64,000 nt of DNA from Bifidobacterium sp. ESL0790 (GTDB taxonomy: Bacteria; Actinomycetota; Actinomycetes; Actinomycetales; Bifidobacteriaceae). A program made the position numbers and the translations under genes. Below are positions 8,537 to 16,823 of this stretch, piece after piece; the stretch's first letter is position 1, and each line of letters opens with the position of its first letter. Location: the NCBI RefSeq assembly GCF_029395435.1, contig NZ_CP113915.1, positions 62,001 to 126,000 on the forward strand. Reading direction: 5' to 3'. The notes beneath the pieces are model-generated. The model saw only the letters and a list, made by a program, of their open reading frames with translations, was not told the origin of the DNA and ran no database searches.

Positions 8537-11199
8537 TCGTCGGGATCCTTTACGCGATGGAATTGGCGCCACAGGCCGAGCACGCCGAGCAGGAGCGCGA
8601 CCGCCACGAAGATGATGCCACTCATGTCGCTCAGACGCAGGGTGCTGGTGATGCGGGTGGATTGCGGGGTCGAGAACGCGTCGCTGTTGCGGTCGAGCAG
8701 CTGCAGGCGGGCGGTGGCGCTGCCGGAGGTGGAGACGCGCACACGGAAGGTGGTCTGCGTCTCGCTGCGCGCCGGCACCTCAACGGTGGCGAAGCGCGAG
8801 GTGGCGATCTCCATGGAGTTGGTGAGCGAGGAGACCTTCACCTTCACCGGGTAGGGGTGGCTGTTGCTGACGGTGACGGGCATCTGCGCCGATTCGCTCA
8901 CCACGGTGATGGACTCGGAGGGCGTGATGGAGACGCCGTTGAGCAGCTGGGTCGCGAGGCTTTGGGCGCTCGCGTTCATGCGTTTGGCCGTGGCGGTGTC
9001 GCTCGAGAGGGCGTGCAGGGCCAGGTTGTCGTGCAGGTCCATGATGGCGTCGAACCAGGTGCAGCCGTCCTTCGAGCGCTTCGCCGTGACGTTGGCGTCC
9101 TGGCGGGCCAGGGATTGCACGTCGCCGGAGTCGCTGTGGCTTTTGTTGTTGCCGGTATCGGTTGATTTGCCGGTTGATGTATCTGTTGATTTTTTGTCGG
9201 ATGTATCGTTCGAAGATTTGCTGTTGCTTGAGTTATTGGTGGAATTGCTCGATTTGCTGGAATTATCGGCGCTATTGGAGCTACTGGAATCGTCGCCGCT
9301 ATTCGCGCCATCCCCGGCCCCGGCGACCACCGGCGTGGTGAGGATCGAGCTGCCGAACCGCGCGATATCGGTGCGCGAGGCGGTCAGCGAGGCGAGCGTC
9401 CCGCGGATCTCCGCCAGCGTCTGCATATGGATGCCCGAGGAACCCGCCAGCGCTCGCGTGGCGTTGGCCCCGCTCAGCCGGGCGTCCGAGTTCGAAAGCG
9501 CACCCAGGTCGTTGAGCGCAAGCCACGGCGCCTGCTCCACGGCGTGCATCAGGTCGTCGGTGTCACCCACCGCGTCCATCGAATCCGTGGAATCCTGCGA
9601 AAGGCAGACCAGCAGGTTGCGCGAGGCGTAGGGCCGCTCCATCTGATAGAACGCGCTCTGCGCCATGAACCGCGAAAGCCGGCCCGCCGTGCTCTGCTCG
9701 CCGTCCGCGCTTTTGTCCGTCGCCTCGCCCTGCGCCAGGCGGCTCAGCTCGCTCTGCGCGCTCAGCACGGTGACATCGCCGGCGTCGGTGGGCACCACGT
9801 ATTTGTCGGTGCGCAGGGTGTCGTCGAGGTCCTCGTTCGCGCCCGTCGTGCCGCTGGTGTCGATCACGGTGCCATAGCCCTGCCGTCGCGCGTTGGTCAC
9901 CGCTTCCAGCGTCCATGCGCCGCGCCCCTGCCAGGCGTAGCTCGCGGGCTTGGCGTTCTTGTCGTTGAGCGCGTTCTGGAAGCGCGAGACCGCCGTGGCC
10001 TCGTTCCAGGATTGCGCGCTCAGCCCCGCCTGCTCATAGGAACCGCCCTCGTTGATGGCGCTGTAGGACGTGATGTCGAAGGCCCCGGGCTGCATGATGC
10101 CGCTGGATTTCGGGGGCAGCGAAAGCGTCTGCGCGTAGGTCGGATCGGTGACCACCTGCAACTGCGGGTGCTTGGCGACGAGCTGGTCAATGGCGTGCTC
10201 GAGCTTGGCGCTCTTGTCATCGGAATCCTGAGATTTGGCGGATTTCGCGTCGCCCGTCTTCAGCAGCGCGTTGATGGTGGTCTGGTTGTCGGCCACGCCG
10301 GCGGCCGAGTTGTTGCCGCTGCTGCCGTTCGAATTATTGCCGCCGCTCGTTGCGTTGCTATTGCTGGAACCATTGTTATTACCAGTGCCGGCGTTGCTGC
10401 TGTTATCGCCGTCGAGCTGCCCGGTGCTCATCAGCGATTTGAGCGTGGAATCGTTGACGCGCCAGCCGTCGCTGGTCAGCGGCATCGTGATGGTGATGTT
10501 CATGGGCGGCGTGCCCGCGGTGTTCAGTCCATCGGACGAGCGGGTGAAGAAGGTATGGGTGGCGACCTGTTCTTGGTCCGAGCCGTCGCCCGCGCTCGCG
10601 CTGTAGGTCAGGCGCACGGGCTTGGGTCCCCAGCTCACCAGTTCCTTGAGCGTGGCGTCGTCGGCGTTGACATCGATGGAGACGGTGGTCGCCGCGCCAT
10701 TGGCCAGTGCCGGCACGTTGACGCGCCCGAGTTCGTTGGGCACGGTGATGCGCGAGTCGCCGTCGGCCCACTGCTGGATATCGGTGCGCGAGACGAAAGT
10801 GTAGAAGTCATTGGTCGCCACGACGAGCGTGCCCGCATCCAGCGCCTTGCCGCTTGTGTTGCGCACCTCGGCCTTGATGTGGTAGCCGGAACTGGCCGTG
10901 ACCACAGACGTCGCCTCAGCGATTGAGATGGTGGCCGGGGCAGATTGCGATTCGTTATGTTTGGCCGTGGTGGAGGCGGCCTGCAAGTTCTGTGAAACGG
11001 GCGCGGACTCTGGCGCCGCAATGGTTTCGGCGCTCGCCATCGACGGCGCCGCAAGCGTGGCGAGAGCGCACAGCAACGTCACCGCGCCAACCGCCTTGGC
11101 CGTCAAGGCCCTCAAACGGCGGGTCGGCCGGGTTGCCCGGAGTGGCCGCGGGTGCGCGCCGAGCGTGTCAAGCGCGCAGGGGTGCGAGTGTGACGTCAA
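8533..11199 (-). CDS. Exported DUF6049-type membrane-anchored protein
   Basis: 888 aa. A signal peptide is clear: basic RRLRALTAK, hydrophobic AVGAVTLLCALATLAAPSM, and an ASA cleavage site before ETIAAP. The body is extracellular with Ser/Asn-rich linkers (about 245-280 and 620-680). One C-terminal membrane span (IIFVAVALLLGVLGLW) precedes a short basic tail. Position between a NUDIX gene and murJ matches the mycobacterial Rv3908-Rv3910 order, where the middle gene encodes this kind of protein; function there is not established. I chose TTG at 11199 because it overlaps the NUDIX stop (TTGA) and has AGG 7 nt upstream. An ATG at 11238 without a visible binding site is the alternative. It ends in a 4-nt overlap with murJ. 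Confidence 0.8.
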   Translation of the reverse strand: MTSHSHPCALDTLGAHPRPLRATRPTRRLRALTAKAVGAVTLLCALATLAAPSMASAETIAAPESAPVSQNLQAASTTAKHNESQSAPATISIAEATSVVTASSGYHIKAEVRNTSGKALDAGTLVVATNDFYTFVSRTDIQQWADGDSRITVPNELGRVNVPALANGAATTVSIDVNADDATLKELVSWGPKPVRLTYSASAGDGSDQEQVATHTFFTRSSDGLNTAGTPPMNITITMPLTSDGWRVNDSTLKSLMSTGQLDGDNSSNAGTGNNNGSSNSNATSGGNNSNGSSGNNSAAGVADNQTTINALLKTGDAKSAKSQDSDDKSAKLEHAIDQLVAKHPQLQVVTDPTYAQTLSLPPKSSGIMQPGAFDITSYSAINEGGSYEQAGLSAQSWNEATAVSRFQNALNDKNAKPASYAWQGRGAWTLEAVTNARRQGYGTVIDTSGTTGANEDLDDTLRTDKYVVPTDAGDVTVLSAQSELSRLAQGEATDKSADGEQSTAGRLSRFMAQSAFYQMERPYASRNLLVCLSQDSTDSMDAVGDTDDLMHAVEQAPWLALNDLGALSNSDARLSGANATRALAGSSGIHMQTLAEIRGTLASLTASRTDIARFGSSILTTPVVAGAGDGANSGDDSSSSNSADNSSKSSNSTNNSSNSKSSNDTSDKKSTDTSTGKSTDTGNNKSHSDSGDVQSLARQDANVTAKRSKDGCTWFDAIMDLHDNLALHALSSDTATAKRMNASAQSLATQLLNGVSITPSESITVVSESAQMPVTVSNSHPYPVKVKVSSLTNSMEIATSRFATVEVPARSETQTTFRVRVSTSGSATARLQLLDRNSDAFSTPQSTRITSTLRLSDMSGIIFVAVALLLGVLGLWRQFHRVKDPDE

Positions 11200-12710
11200 C
11201 CTTTTGCCTGCCTGTTCAGTTTCCTGGCATAGAGCCATGCGATTTTGCGTTCATTAGGATAGCTCAGCACACTGTCCAAATCCTTGAAAGCGACCCAATC
11301 GGCGTCCTCGGCCTCGTGATCCGGGTCGCCCTCCACCGTCAGCTCGCCGCCGATCTGGCGCAGCGCGAAGTGGTGCACCAGCTTATGGATGCGCTCTTCG
11401 GTGCCGGTGAACCAGTAGTCGATGGTGGCGATGGAATCGATCACCTCGCCCAGAATTCCAGTCTCCTCGTGCACCTCGCGCACGGCGGTCTGCTCCGGCG
11501 TCTCGCCCTTTTCGATATGGCCCTTCGGCAGGCACCACTCGATGTGGCCGCTGCGGGAATGGCGCGCGATGATGGCCACGCGCTGCTGGTCGTCGAAAAT
11601 TAGGCCCCCGGCGGAATACTCGCGCACGACCGGGAATTCCTGCATCTCCAGCGTCGCAAATTTCGTGGGGCGGTCGTTGTGGCGGTGCAGCGGCATCATC
11701 TTGGGCGTCGGGCCGCCGTCGGGCTTGATGAAGTGCTTGCCGCGCTCGATGCGCGTGAACCGTGCGACGTGGGCGATGCTCGTGAAATCGGTGGTTGCGC
11801 TGGCCGAGCTAGCGTTGGTCGCCCGGTGGATGAGCGTGGAGTTATCTGCGCCGTTGCCGCTGCCTTTATCGTCCCGCTGTTGGGCCTCGTCGCCGACGCT
11901 ATACGCGGTCGCCGTCCTGGTCGTCCGCATCATCCGGCGAATGACGGCCGGGGTGACCACATGATGCTCGTTTGCCGTCGCCGCAGACGTCGCGCTTTCA
12001 GGTTGGGCCGTCTCGGAGTCTGCGCTCCCCCGTTCGTCCTTTTCGCTGGTGCTGGCGGTATCTCTTTGGCAGGCTAAGTTATTGGTATCGCTGGTATCAG
12101 CGGAATCTCCAGCGTGGTTCTGGTTTTCGTCGTTATTGGTATCGTTGGCATTTCCGCGATTCTCCGCGCTCGCCACCTCGCTGTTGGTCGAATCGCTTGT
12201 GCCGTGTACGTCATCCGTACTCTTCTGATTGGCCGAGTTGTGGCCATGATTGGCAGCGATGGAATCCCGGGCTTCGTTGGTATTGCTGGTAGCTATGGCA
12301 TCATCAGCGTCGCCATTCGCATCCCCAACGTTCGCCGCCTCATGAATCGCATTGATGACGGAAGCCGTCGAAGCCATTCCTCCGAGCGTCGCGCTCGCCA
12401 CCCGCGCGATGGATTCCTGCGCCGAGGTTGCCTTATCCGCGTCTTTCGCCCCAGCGTTCGTCGCCTTGGCGAGGTCGTTCGGTGTGAAGCGGTGCGGAAC
12501 GTGGACGGTTGCGTTCGGCGAATCCTTGGTTTCCTCAGATTGCTGTGGCTGAACCGTATTCGGCGAGTCATATATATTGTCGCCTGTATCGCCAATGGAA
12601 CGTCCCATCGCACCGGGCTGGCTGGTCTGAGCGTCGCTTTGGCTGCCATTTTGGGCGTGCTCGCCCGAGGCGTTGGCCATCATGCGGGCCAGGTCTGCGG
12701 GCGTAATCAT
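11196..12710 (-). CDS. NUDIX hydrolase with long disordered N-terminal region
   Basis: 504 aa. The C-terminal 150 residues are a NUDIX domain with a complete box at about 394-416: GHIEKGE, seven residues, then REVHEETGI (consensus G-x5-E-x7-REUxEExGU). These enzymes cleave nucleoside diphosphates linked to another group. The first 330 residues are Asp/Asn/Ser/Thr-rich, repetitive and probably disordered, beginning with a short MITPADLARMMANASGE segment; a similar VVTPAVIRRMM segment recurs near 260. The mycobacterial counterpart next to murJ (MutT4 type) lacks such a long extension. It is first in the operon and divergent from the CCA-adding gene. Start ATG is at 12710 without a strong binding site. 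Confidence 0.85.
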   Translation of the reverse strand: MITPADLARMMANASGEHAQNGSQSDAQTSQPGAMGRSIGDTGDNIYDSPNTVQPQQSEETKDSPNATVHVPHRFTPNDLAKATNAGAKDADKATSAQESIARVASATLGGMASTASVINAIHEAANVGDANGDADDAIATSNTNEARDSIAANHGHNSANQKSTDDVHGTSDSTNSEVASAENRGNANDTNNDENQNHAGDSADTSDTNNLACQRDTASTSEKDERGSADSETAQPESATSAATANEHHVVTPAVIRRMMRTTRTATAYSVGDEAQQRDDKGSGNGADNSTLIHRATNASSASATTDFTSIAHVARFTRIERGKHFIKPDGGPTPKMMPLHRHNDRPTKFATLEMQEFPVVREYSAGGLIFDDQQRVAIIARHSRSGHIEWCLPKGHIEKGETPEQTAVREVHEETGILGEVIDSIATIDYWFTGTEERIHKLVHHFALRQIGGELTVEGDPDHEAEDADWVAFKDLDSVLSYPNERKIAWLYARKLNRQAKG

Positions 12711-12866
12711 AGTTCCAACCTTACTCAGACCAATGTGCAGGTAGAGTAACGGCCATCATCTCAGTACACTCTCAGCCCATTTCTATGGCCCAATACTCTC
12801 TTCCCGCGTCTAACAGGCCGCGCCGCTCGCCTTGACCGTCCGTCCGAGGCCAATATCCTTCCGTTT

Positions 12867-12956
12867 CTGCTGCTAACAAGTCAATCCTGCTAGTTTTCGT
12901 ATGTTTTCGACAGCAAAAACGTACGTTTTCTAGCAGGATTGACCGGTTAGCAGCAG
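12867..12956. repeat. Long fold-back element, copy 1 of a dispersed family
   Basis: Inverted repeat of 11 bp (CTGCTGCTAAC / GTTAGCAGCAG) plus a two-base bulge plus 14 bp (GTCAATCCTGCTAG / CTAGCAGGATTGAC). The 36-nt loop holds AAAACGTACG (12916-12925) and an inverted near-copy. It lies in the divergent region between the NUDIX gene and the CCA-adding gene. Its right half shares 23 of 25 bases with the element at 50391-50450. The rest of this 360-bp gap shows no gene. Confidence 0.7.
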
Positions 12957-13070
12957 GAACGAGCCGGAGTACCAGCGAGGGACGGATGGTCGTCCGACGT
13001 CTGCCGCCGGGTGGAACGGTGACGGTATGCTGGGGAGCAGTGTGATTTTTCCAGACGTTGGAGGCAAGTC

Positions 13071-14495
13071 GTGGAGTTTGAGGTGTGGCCCGAGGCCATT
13101 GAGCTGGGACGGATGTTCGCCGAGCAGGGCTACGAGCTCTCGCTGGTCGGCGGCCCCGTGCGCGACCTGTTGCTGCATCGTCGCAGCCACGACCTCGATT
13201 TCTGCACTTCCGCCAGGCCCGAGCAGTTCGAGCCGATCCTCAAGCGTTTCGGCCACGACGGCTTCTGGGATATGGGCCGCAAGTTCGGCACACTCGGCGC
13301 GATGCGTCGGCGCAAGGACGGCACCGAGGTCAAGGTCGAGGTGACCACGTACCGCTCCGACCAATACGACCCCGATTCCCGCAAGCCGGAAGTGAGCTAC
13401 GGCGATTCGCTGGAAGGCGACCTTTCGCGCCGCGATTTCACCGTCAACGCGATGGCCCTGCGCGTGCCCGATTTGCAATTCGTCGACCCGTTCGGCGGCG
13501 CCAGCGACATCGCCAAGGGCATCCTGCGCACGCCCGTCGATCCGCGTCAATCCTTCGAGGATGACCCGTTGCGTATGATGCGCGCCGTCCGTTTCGTGGC
13601 CCAGCTTGGTTTCCGTATCGAGCCAGACACCGCCGAGGCCATCACCGACATGGTCGACCGCATCTCCATCGTCTCCGCCGAGCGCGTGCGCGACGAGCTC
13701 ACCAAGCTGCTGCTTTCCGAGCGCCCTCACGAAGGCATCGAGGCGCTGGTCGACTCCGGCCTGGCCGACATCGTGCTCCCTGAGATTCCGGCGCTCAAGC
13801 TGGAGATTGACGAGCACCACCGTCACAAGGACGTTTTCGAGCACACGCTGATGGTGCTCGACCGCGCGATCGCGCTGGAAACCGGCCCCGACGGCCCCGT
13901 GCCCGCCCCCGACCTCACGCTGCGCCTGGCCGCGCTGCTGCACGACATCGGCAAGCCCGCCACCCGACGTTTCGAGCCCCACGGCAAGGTGAGTTTCCAT
14001 CACCACGATGTGGTCGGCGCGAAAATGGTGCGCAAGCGCTTGAAGGCGTTGCGCTTCGACCACCACATCATCTCCGACGTCAGCGAGCTCGTGAGCCTGC
14101 ACCTGCGCTTCCACGGCTACGTCGACGAGCCTTGGACCGACTCCGCCGTGCGCCGGTATGTCAAGGATTCCGGCCGCCTTTACGAGCGCCTGAACCGCCT
14201 GACCCGCGCCGACGCCACCACGCAGAACAAGCGCAAGGCGCTCATGTTCTCCTCGGCGATGGATGAGATGGAGGATCGCGTGCGCGAGCTCAAGAAGAAA
14301 GAGGACTTCAACGCGATCCGTCCCGACGTCAACGGCAACGAGATTATCGAGATCCTTGGCGTCAAGCCTGGTCCGGCCGTTGGTCGCGCCTACAAGCATA
14401 TGCTCGATTTCCGCCTAGATCACGGCCCCGCCGACCACGATACCGCTGTTGCCGAGCTCAAGCGCTGGGCCGCCGAAGAGGGCATCGCCGGCTGA
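13071..14495 (+). CDS. cca: CCA tRNA nucleotidyltransferase
   Basis: 474 aa. The N-terminal head domain has the polymerase beta-like motif LVGGPVRDLLLHRRSHDLDF (residues 24-43, with the DLDF carboxylates). RRDFTVNAMALR follows at about 122, and an HD domain carries LLHDIGKPATR near 285. The enzyme adds or repairs the 3' CCA of tRNA. It starts with GTG at 13071, supported by GGAGG 6-7 nt upstream. It is divergent from the NUDIX-murJ operon, as in mycobacteria where the gene is called pcnA. tRNA-Thr in this window does not encode CCA, in line with a need for this enzyme. Full length, no anomalies. Confidence 0.93.
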   Translation: MEFEVWPEAIELGRMFAEQGYELSLVGGPVRDLLLHRRSHDLDFCTSARPEQFEPILKRFGHDGFWDMGRKFGTLGAMRRRKDGTEVKVEVTTYRSDQYDPDSRKPEVSYGDSLEGDLSRRDFTVNAMALRVPDLQFVDPFGGASDIAKGILRTPVDPRQSFEDDPLRMMRAVRFVAQLGFRIEPDTAEAITDMVDRISIVSAERVRDELTKLLLSERPHEGIEALVDSGLADIVLPEIPALKLEIDEHHRHKDVFEHTLMVLDRAIALETGPDGPVPAPDLTLRLAALLHDIGKPATRRFEPHGKVSFHHHDVVGAKMVRKRLKALRFDHHIISDVSELVSLHLRFHGYVDEPWTDSAVRRYVKDSGRLYERLNRLTRADATTQNKRKALMFSSAMDEMEDRVRELKKKEDFNAIRPDVNGNEIIEILGVKPGPAVGRAYKHMLDFRLDHGPADHDTAVAELKRWAAEEGIAG

Positions 14496-14522
14496 ATCTT
14501 GCCACATAGGCTGAGTGCTATT

Positions 14523-14556
14523 TTTCGCCGTATCGGTATCAAAAGATATGGCGAAA
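14523..14556 (+). terminator. Hairpin after the CCA-adding gene
   Basis: TTTCGCCGTATC (14523-14534) pairs with GATATGGCGAAA (14545-14556), one mismatch, 10-nt loop, 28 bp past the stop codon. There is no long T-run after it. Confidence 0.5.
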
Positions 14557-14699
14557 CGGGGCGTGCTGAATAATCTGCAATGTGTGCAGAACTGCCTCGT
14601 ATGCGAGCAAACTACTGATTACTTCAGGCGCTCCGTGTCAAGCGAGCTGCGCCCGGCAAACGACGGTAGGTGAACTTATTTCGCGCAGCGCAACCCGGC

Positions 14700-15329
14700 T
14701 CACGCGGCGTCGTGCTGGATGGCCTGGGGAAGCTTCGCGGTGTTGATCTTCTTCAGCGGGGTGCAGCCCTGGATGTTCTTGATCTTGGTGCCCGGCGCCG
14801 GAACGTTCTTCTTGTTGTTCAGGTCGTTGAAGGTGGCGCCCACGATCACGTCGATGAGCTTGTCCTGCCGGTTGTCCATCACCATTTTCGCGTCGTTGAA
14901 GTTCGAATTGAGCGTGTAGGCCTCGTTGATGGCGTTTGCGCCGTAATAGATTGTCGTGCGCTCGATCTTCTGCGTGGTGTAGTTGCTGACGTTGGTCACC
15001 ACGAAATGGCGGTTGTCGAGCGCCTCGCCCACGGCCTTCGCGAAGCCGACGGACTTGGTGCCGTTGAGCACGCGGATCTTGACCTCGGAATTCTGCGCGT
15101 ACTTGGCGGGCGTGCCCGACTGGTCGGCCGGCGCGCACACCGAAGTGGCGCCGAAATTCGGCTGGGTGGCGGGGGTGTTCTTGTCGCCGTGGCTGAAGAC
15201 GTGGAAGAACATCAGCAGCGCGATGATCAGCACGACCACCATCGCCGCGACCGTGGTGAGGATCACTCGCGTCTGGCGGTGGCGCACATATTGCCTGCGG
15301 GCCTCGCGTTCATCCATGTTTTCCGGCAT
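14700..15329 (-). CDS. LytR_C domain membrane protein
   Basis: 209 aa. A basic cytosolic N-terminus (REARRQYVRHRQTR) is followed by one membrane span (about 22-45, VILTTVAAMVVVLIIALLMFFHVF), then an external LytR C-terminal domain recognised by VKIRVLNGTKSVGFAKAVGEAL and the strand IERTTIYYGA. The domain accompanies cell-wall glycopolymer ligases, but stand-alone copies have no defined activity. ATG at 15329. It lies downstream of ksgA on the same strand with about 110 bp between, so it may share its transcript. Confidence 0.83.
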   Translation of the reverse strand: MPENMDEREARRQYVRHRQTRVILTTVAAMVVVLIIALLMFFHVFSHGDKNTPATQPNFGATSVCAPADQSGTPAKYAQNSEVKIRVLNGTKSVGFAKAVGEALDNRHFVVTNVSNYTTQKIERTTIYYGANAINEAYTLNSNFNDAKMVMDNRQDKLIDVIVGATFNDLNNKKNVPAPGTKIKNIQGCTPLKKINTAKLPQAIQHDAA

Positions 15330-15437
15330 ACTTCACATTCCCGTCAACTCGTGCCGCCAGCGGCGCTTGGCGCGCATGGCTTTTGGCGAAATATCGACGA
15401 CCCTCACTTTAGCCTGAGAGCGTGACGCGGCGAGCGG

Positions 15438-16529
15438 CTACGCGCCAACGTTTGCCACGGCTTTGTCCAACGCGGCGAACTCGGCGATGGTCAGGGTCTC
15501 GCCGCGGCGGGTCGGGTCGATTCCGGCCGCTTCGTAGGCGCTGTTCGGCACCAGTTTCTTCAGGGCGGCGTGCAGGGTCTTGCGGCGCTGGCCGAACGCC
15601 GCGTCGATGAGCTCGAACACCTTCTCGTGATTGGGTTCCGTGGCTATCTCGACGGGCTTTGCAGGTCGAATTTTCGGACTGGTCGCTTCGACGTTTCGGC
15701 CTTCGTGTTTGTTACTACCAACGTGCTCAATTGCATTGGGATTATTGGTGTTGCCGCTATCTTCGCTGCCGTCGGTCGCCGGCGCATCCTGATACCGCGT
15801 GAACGACACCAACGCGGAATCGACATTCGGCGCTGGCCAGAAGACGTTGCGCCCCACTAGCCCCGCGCGTTCGGCGACGCCATACCACGCCAGTTTCACG
15901 CTCGGTGCCCCGTAGATCTTCGAGCCGGGCTTCGCGACGAGCCGGTCGGCCACCTCCTTCTGCACCATGACGAGGAAATGGTCGAGGTTGCTGAACCGCT
16001 CGAGCAGGGTGAGCACAATCGGCGTGGCCACGTTGTAAGGAAGGTTTGAGACGAGCGTGAATGGGTTGGAAGTCCGCGGATTCGGCGCGAATTGCGGCAA
16101 GGTCTCCGGGCTCAGGCTCAGAGCGTCGGCCTTGACGATGGTGAGACGATTTGCGGCCTCGGGCATGAATTCCGCGACGGTTTCCGGCAGCCGTTCGGCC
16201 AGCGCCGGATCAATCTCCACCGCCGTGACGCGCGCGCCGGTTTCCAGCAGCGCCAGGGTCAGCGATCCCAGCCCCGGGCCGACCTCAAGCACATTGGTGC
16301 TGGCGTCCACGCCCGCTTCGCGCGTGATACGTCGCACGGTGCCAGGGTCGATGACGAAGTTCTGCCCGAACTTCTTGGTCGGGCTGATGCCCGCCTCCGC
16401 CGCGATACGCCGGATGTCGCCCGCCCCCAGCAGGTGGCCAGTTTCGGTTTGCTCGCTGGTATGGCTGTTGTCGAGGTCCATGTTGTCTTTCGCGCTGTCT
16501 TGTGTCTCGTCTGCCGTCCGTTTCGTCAT
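15438..16529 (-). CDS. ksgA: 16S rRNA (adenine1518/1519-N6)-dimethyltransferase KsgA
   Basis: 363 aa. KsgA dimethylates two adjacent adenines in helix 45 of 16S rRNA. Seen: KKFGQNFVIDPG, SAM-binding LEVGPGLGSLTLALLE, and the catalytic SNLPYNVATPI (NLPY motif). The C-terminal RKTLHAALKKL is also typical. Two additions to the usual 270-residue enzyme are a 35-residue Asp/Thr-rich N-terminus and a 60-residue Asn/Gly-rich insert before HEKVFELIDAAFGQRRKTL. ATG at 16529 is preferred; an upstream GTG at 16550 would add seven residues and lacks better support. Upstream lies the G5-domain lytic enzyme, the same order as rpfB-ksgA in mycobacteria. Confidence 0.93.
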   Translation of the reverse strand: MTKRTADETQDSAKDNMDLDNSHTSEQTETGHLLGAGDIRRIAAEAGISPTKKFGQNFVIDPGTVRRITREAGVDASTNVLEVGPGLGSLTLALLETGARVTAVEIDPALAERLPETVAEFMPEAANRLTIVKADALSLSPETLPQFAPNPRTSNPFTLVSNLPYNVATPIVLTLLERFSNLDHFLVMVQKEVADRLVAKPGSKIYGAPSVKLAWYGVAERAGLVGRNVFWPAPNVDSALVSFTRYQDAPATDGSEDSGNTNNPNAIEHVGSNKHEGRNVEATSPKIRPAKPVEIATEPNHEKVFELIDAAFGQRRKTLHAALKKLVPNSAYEAAGIDPTRRGETLTIAEFAALDKAVANVGA

Positions 16530-16545
16530 GGTTCCAAGATACCCG

Positions 16546-16717
16546 CACACACTAACCCAAGGTTTCCCAAAGAAACTGTAGGAATCTCGAGGGATTGAGT
16601 CTTAATTTTTGAATTAGTGTGTGGGTTCCCAAAACTCGAGTTACAAAAGTGGGAGATAGAAAACCGAGAACCTTGATTTTCCGCCGTTCTTGAGTTTGTA
16701 TCGGTCACTTTTGTAAC
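16546..16717. promoter_or_regulatory. Paired inverted repeats upstream of ksgA
   Basis: CACACACTAA (16546-16555) is inverted as TTAGTGTGTG (16614-16623), and GTTACAAAAGTG (16640-16651) is inverted as CACTTTTGTAAC (16706-16717). Both are exact, with spacers of 58 and 54 bp. They fill the gap between the lytic-enzyme terminator and the ksgA start. They may be regulator sites or RNA stems in the ksgA leader; no family is recognised. Confidence 0.4.
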
Positions 16718-16735
16718 CGTGCAAATTGAAGACAA

Positions 16736-16806
16736 CGAAAAACCGGAGACGGGGATTCGCGATTCTTGGTCAAAAATCCAATGATTACGAGCCCGTCTCC
16801 GGTTTT
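16736..16806 (-). terminator. Terminator of the G5-domain lytic enzyme gene
   Basis: Perfect 15-bp arms AAAACCGGAGACGGG (16739-16753) and CCCGTCTCCGGTTTT (16792-16806), 38-nt loop. On the minus strand it ends in TTTTT. It starts 18 bp past the stop at 16824. Confidence 0.75.
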
Positions 16807-16823
16807 AACCGAATACCGACGAC

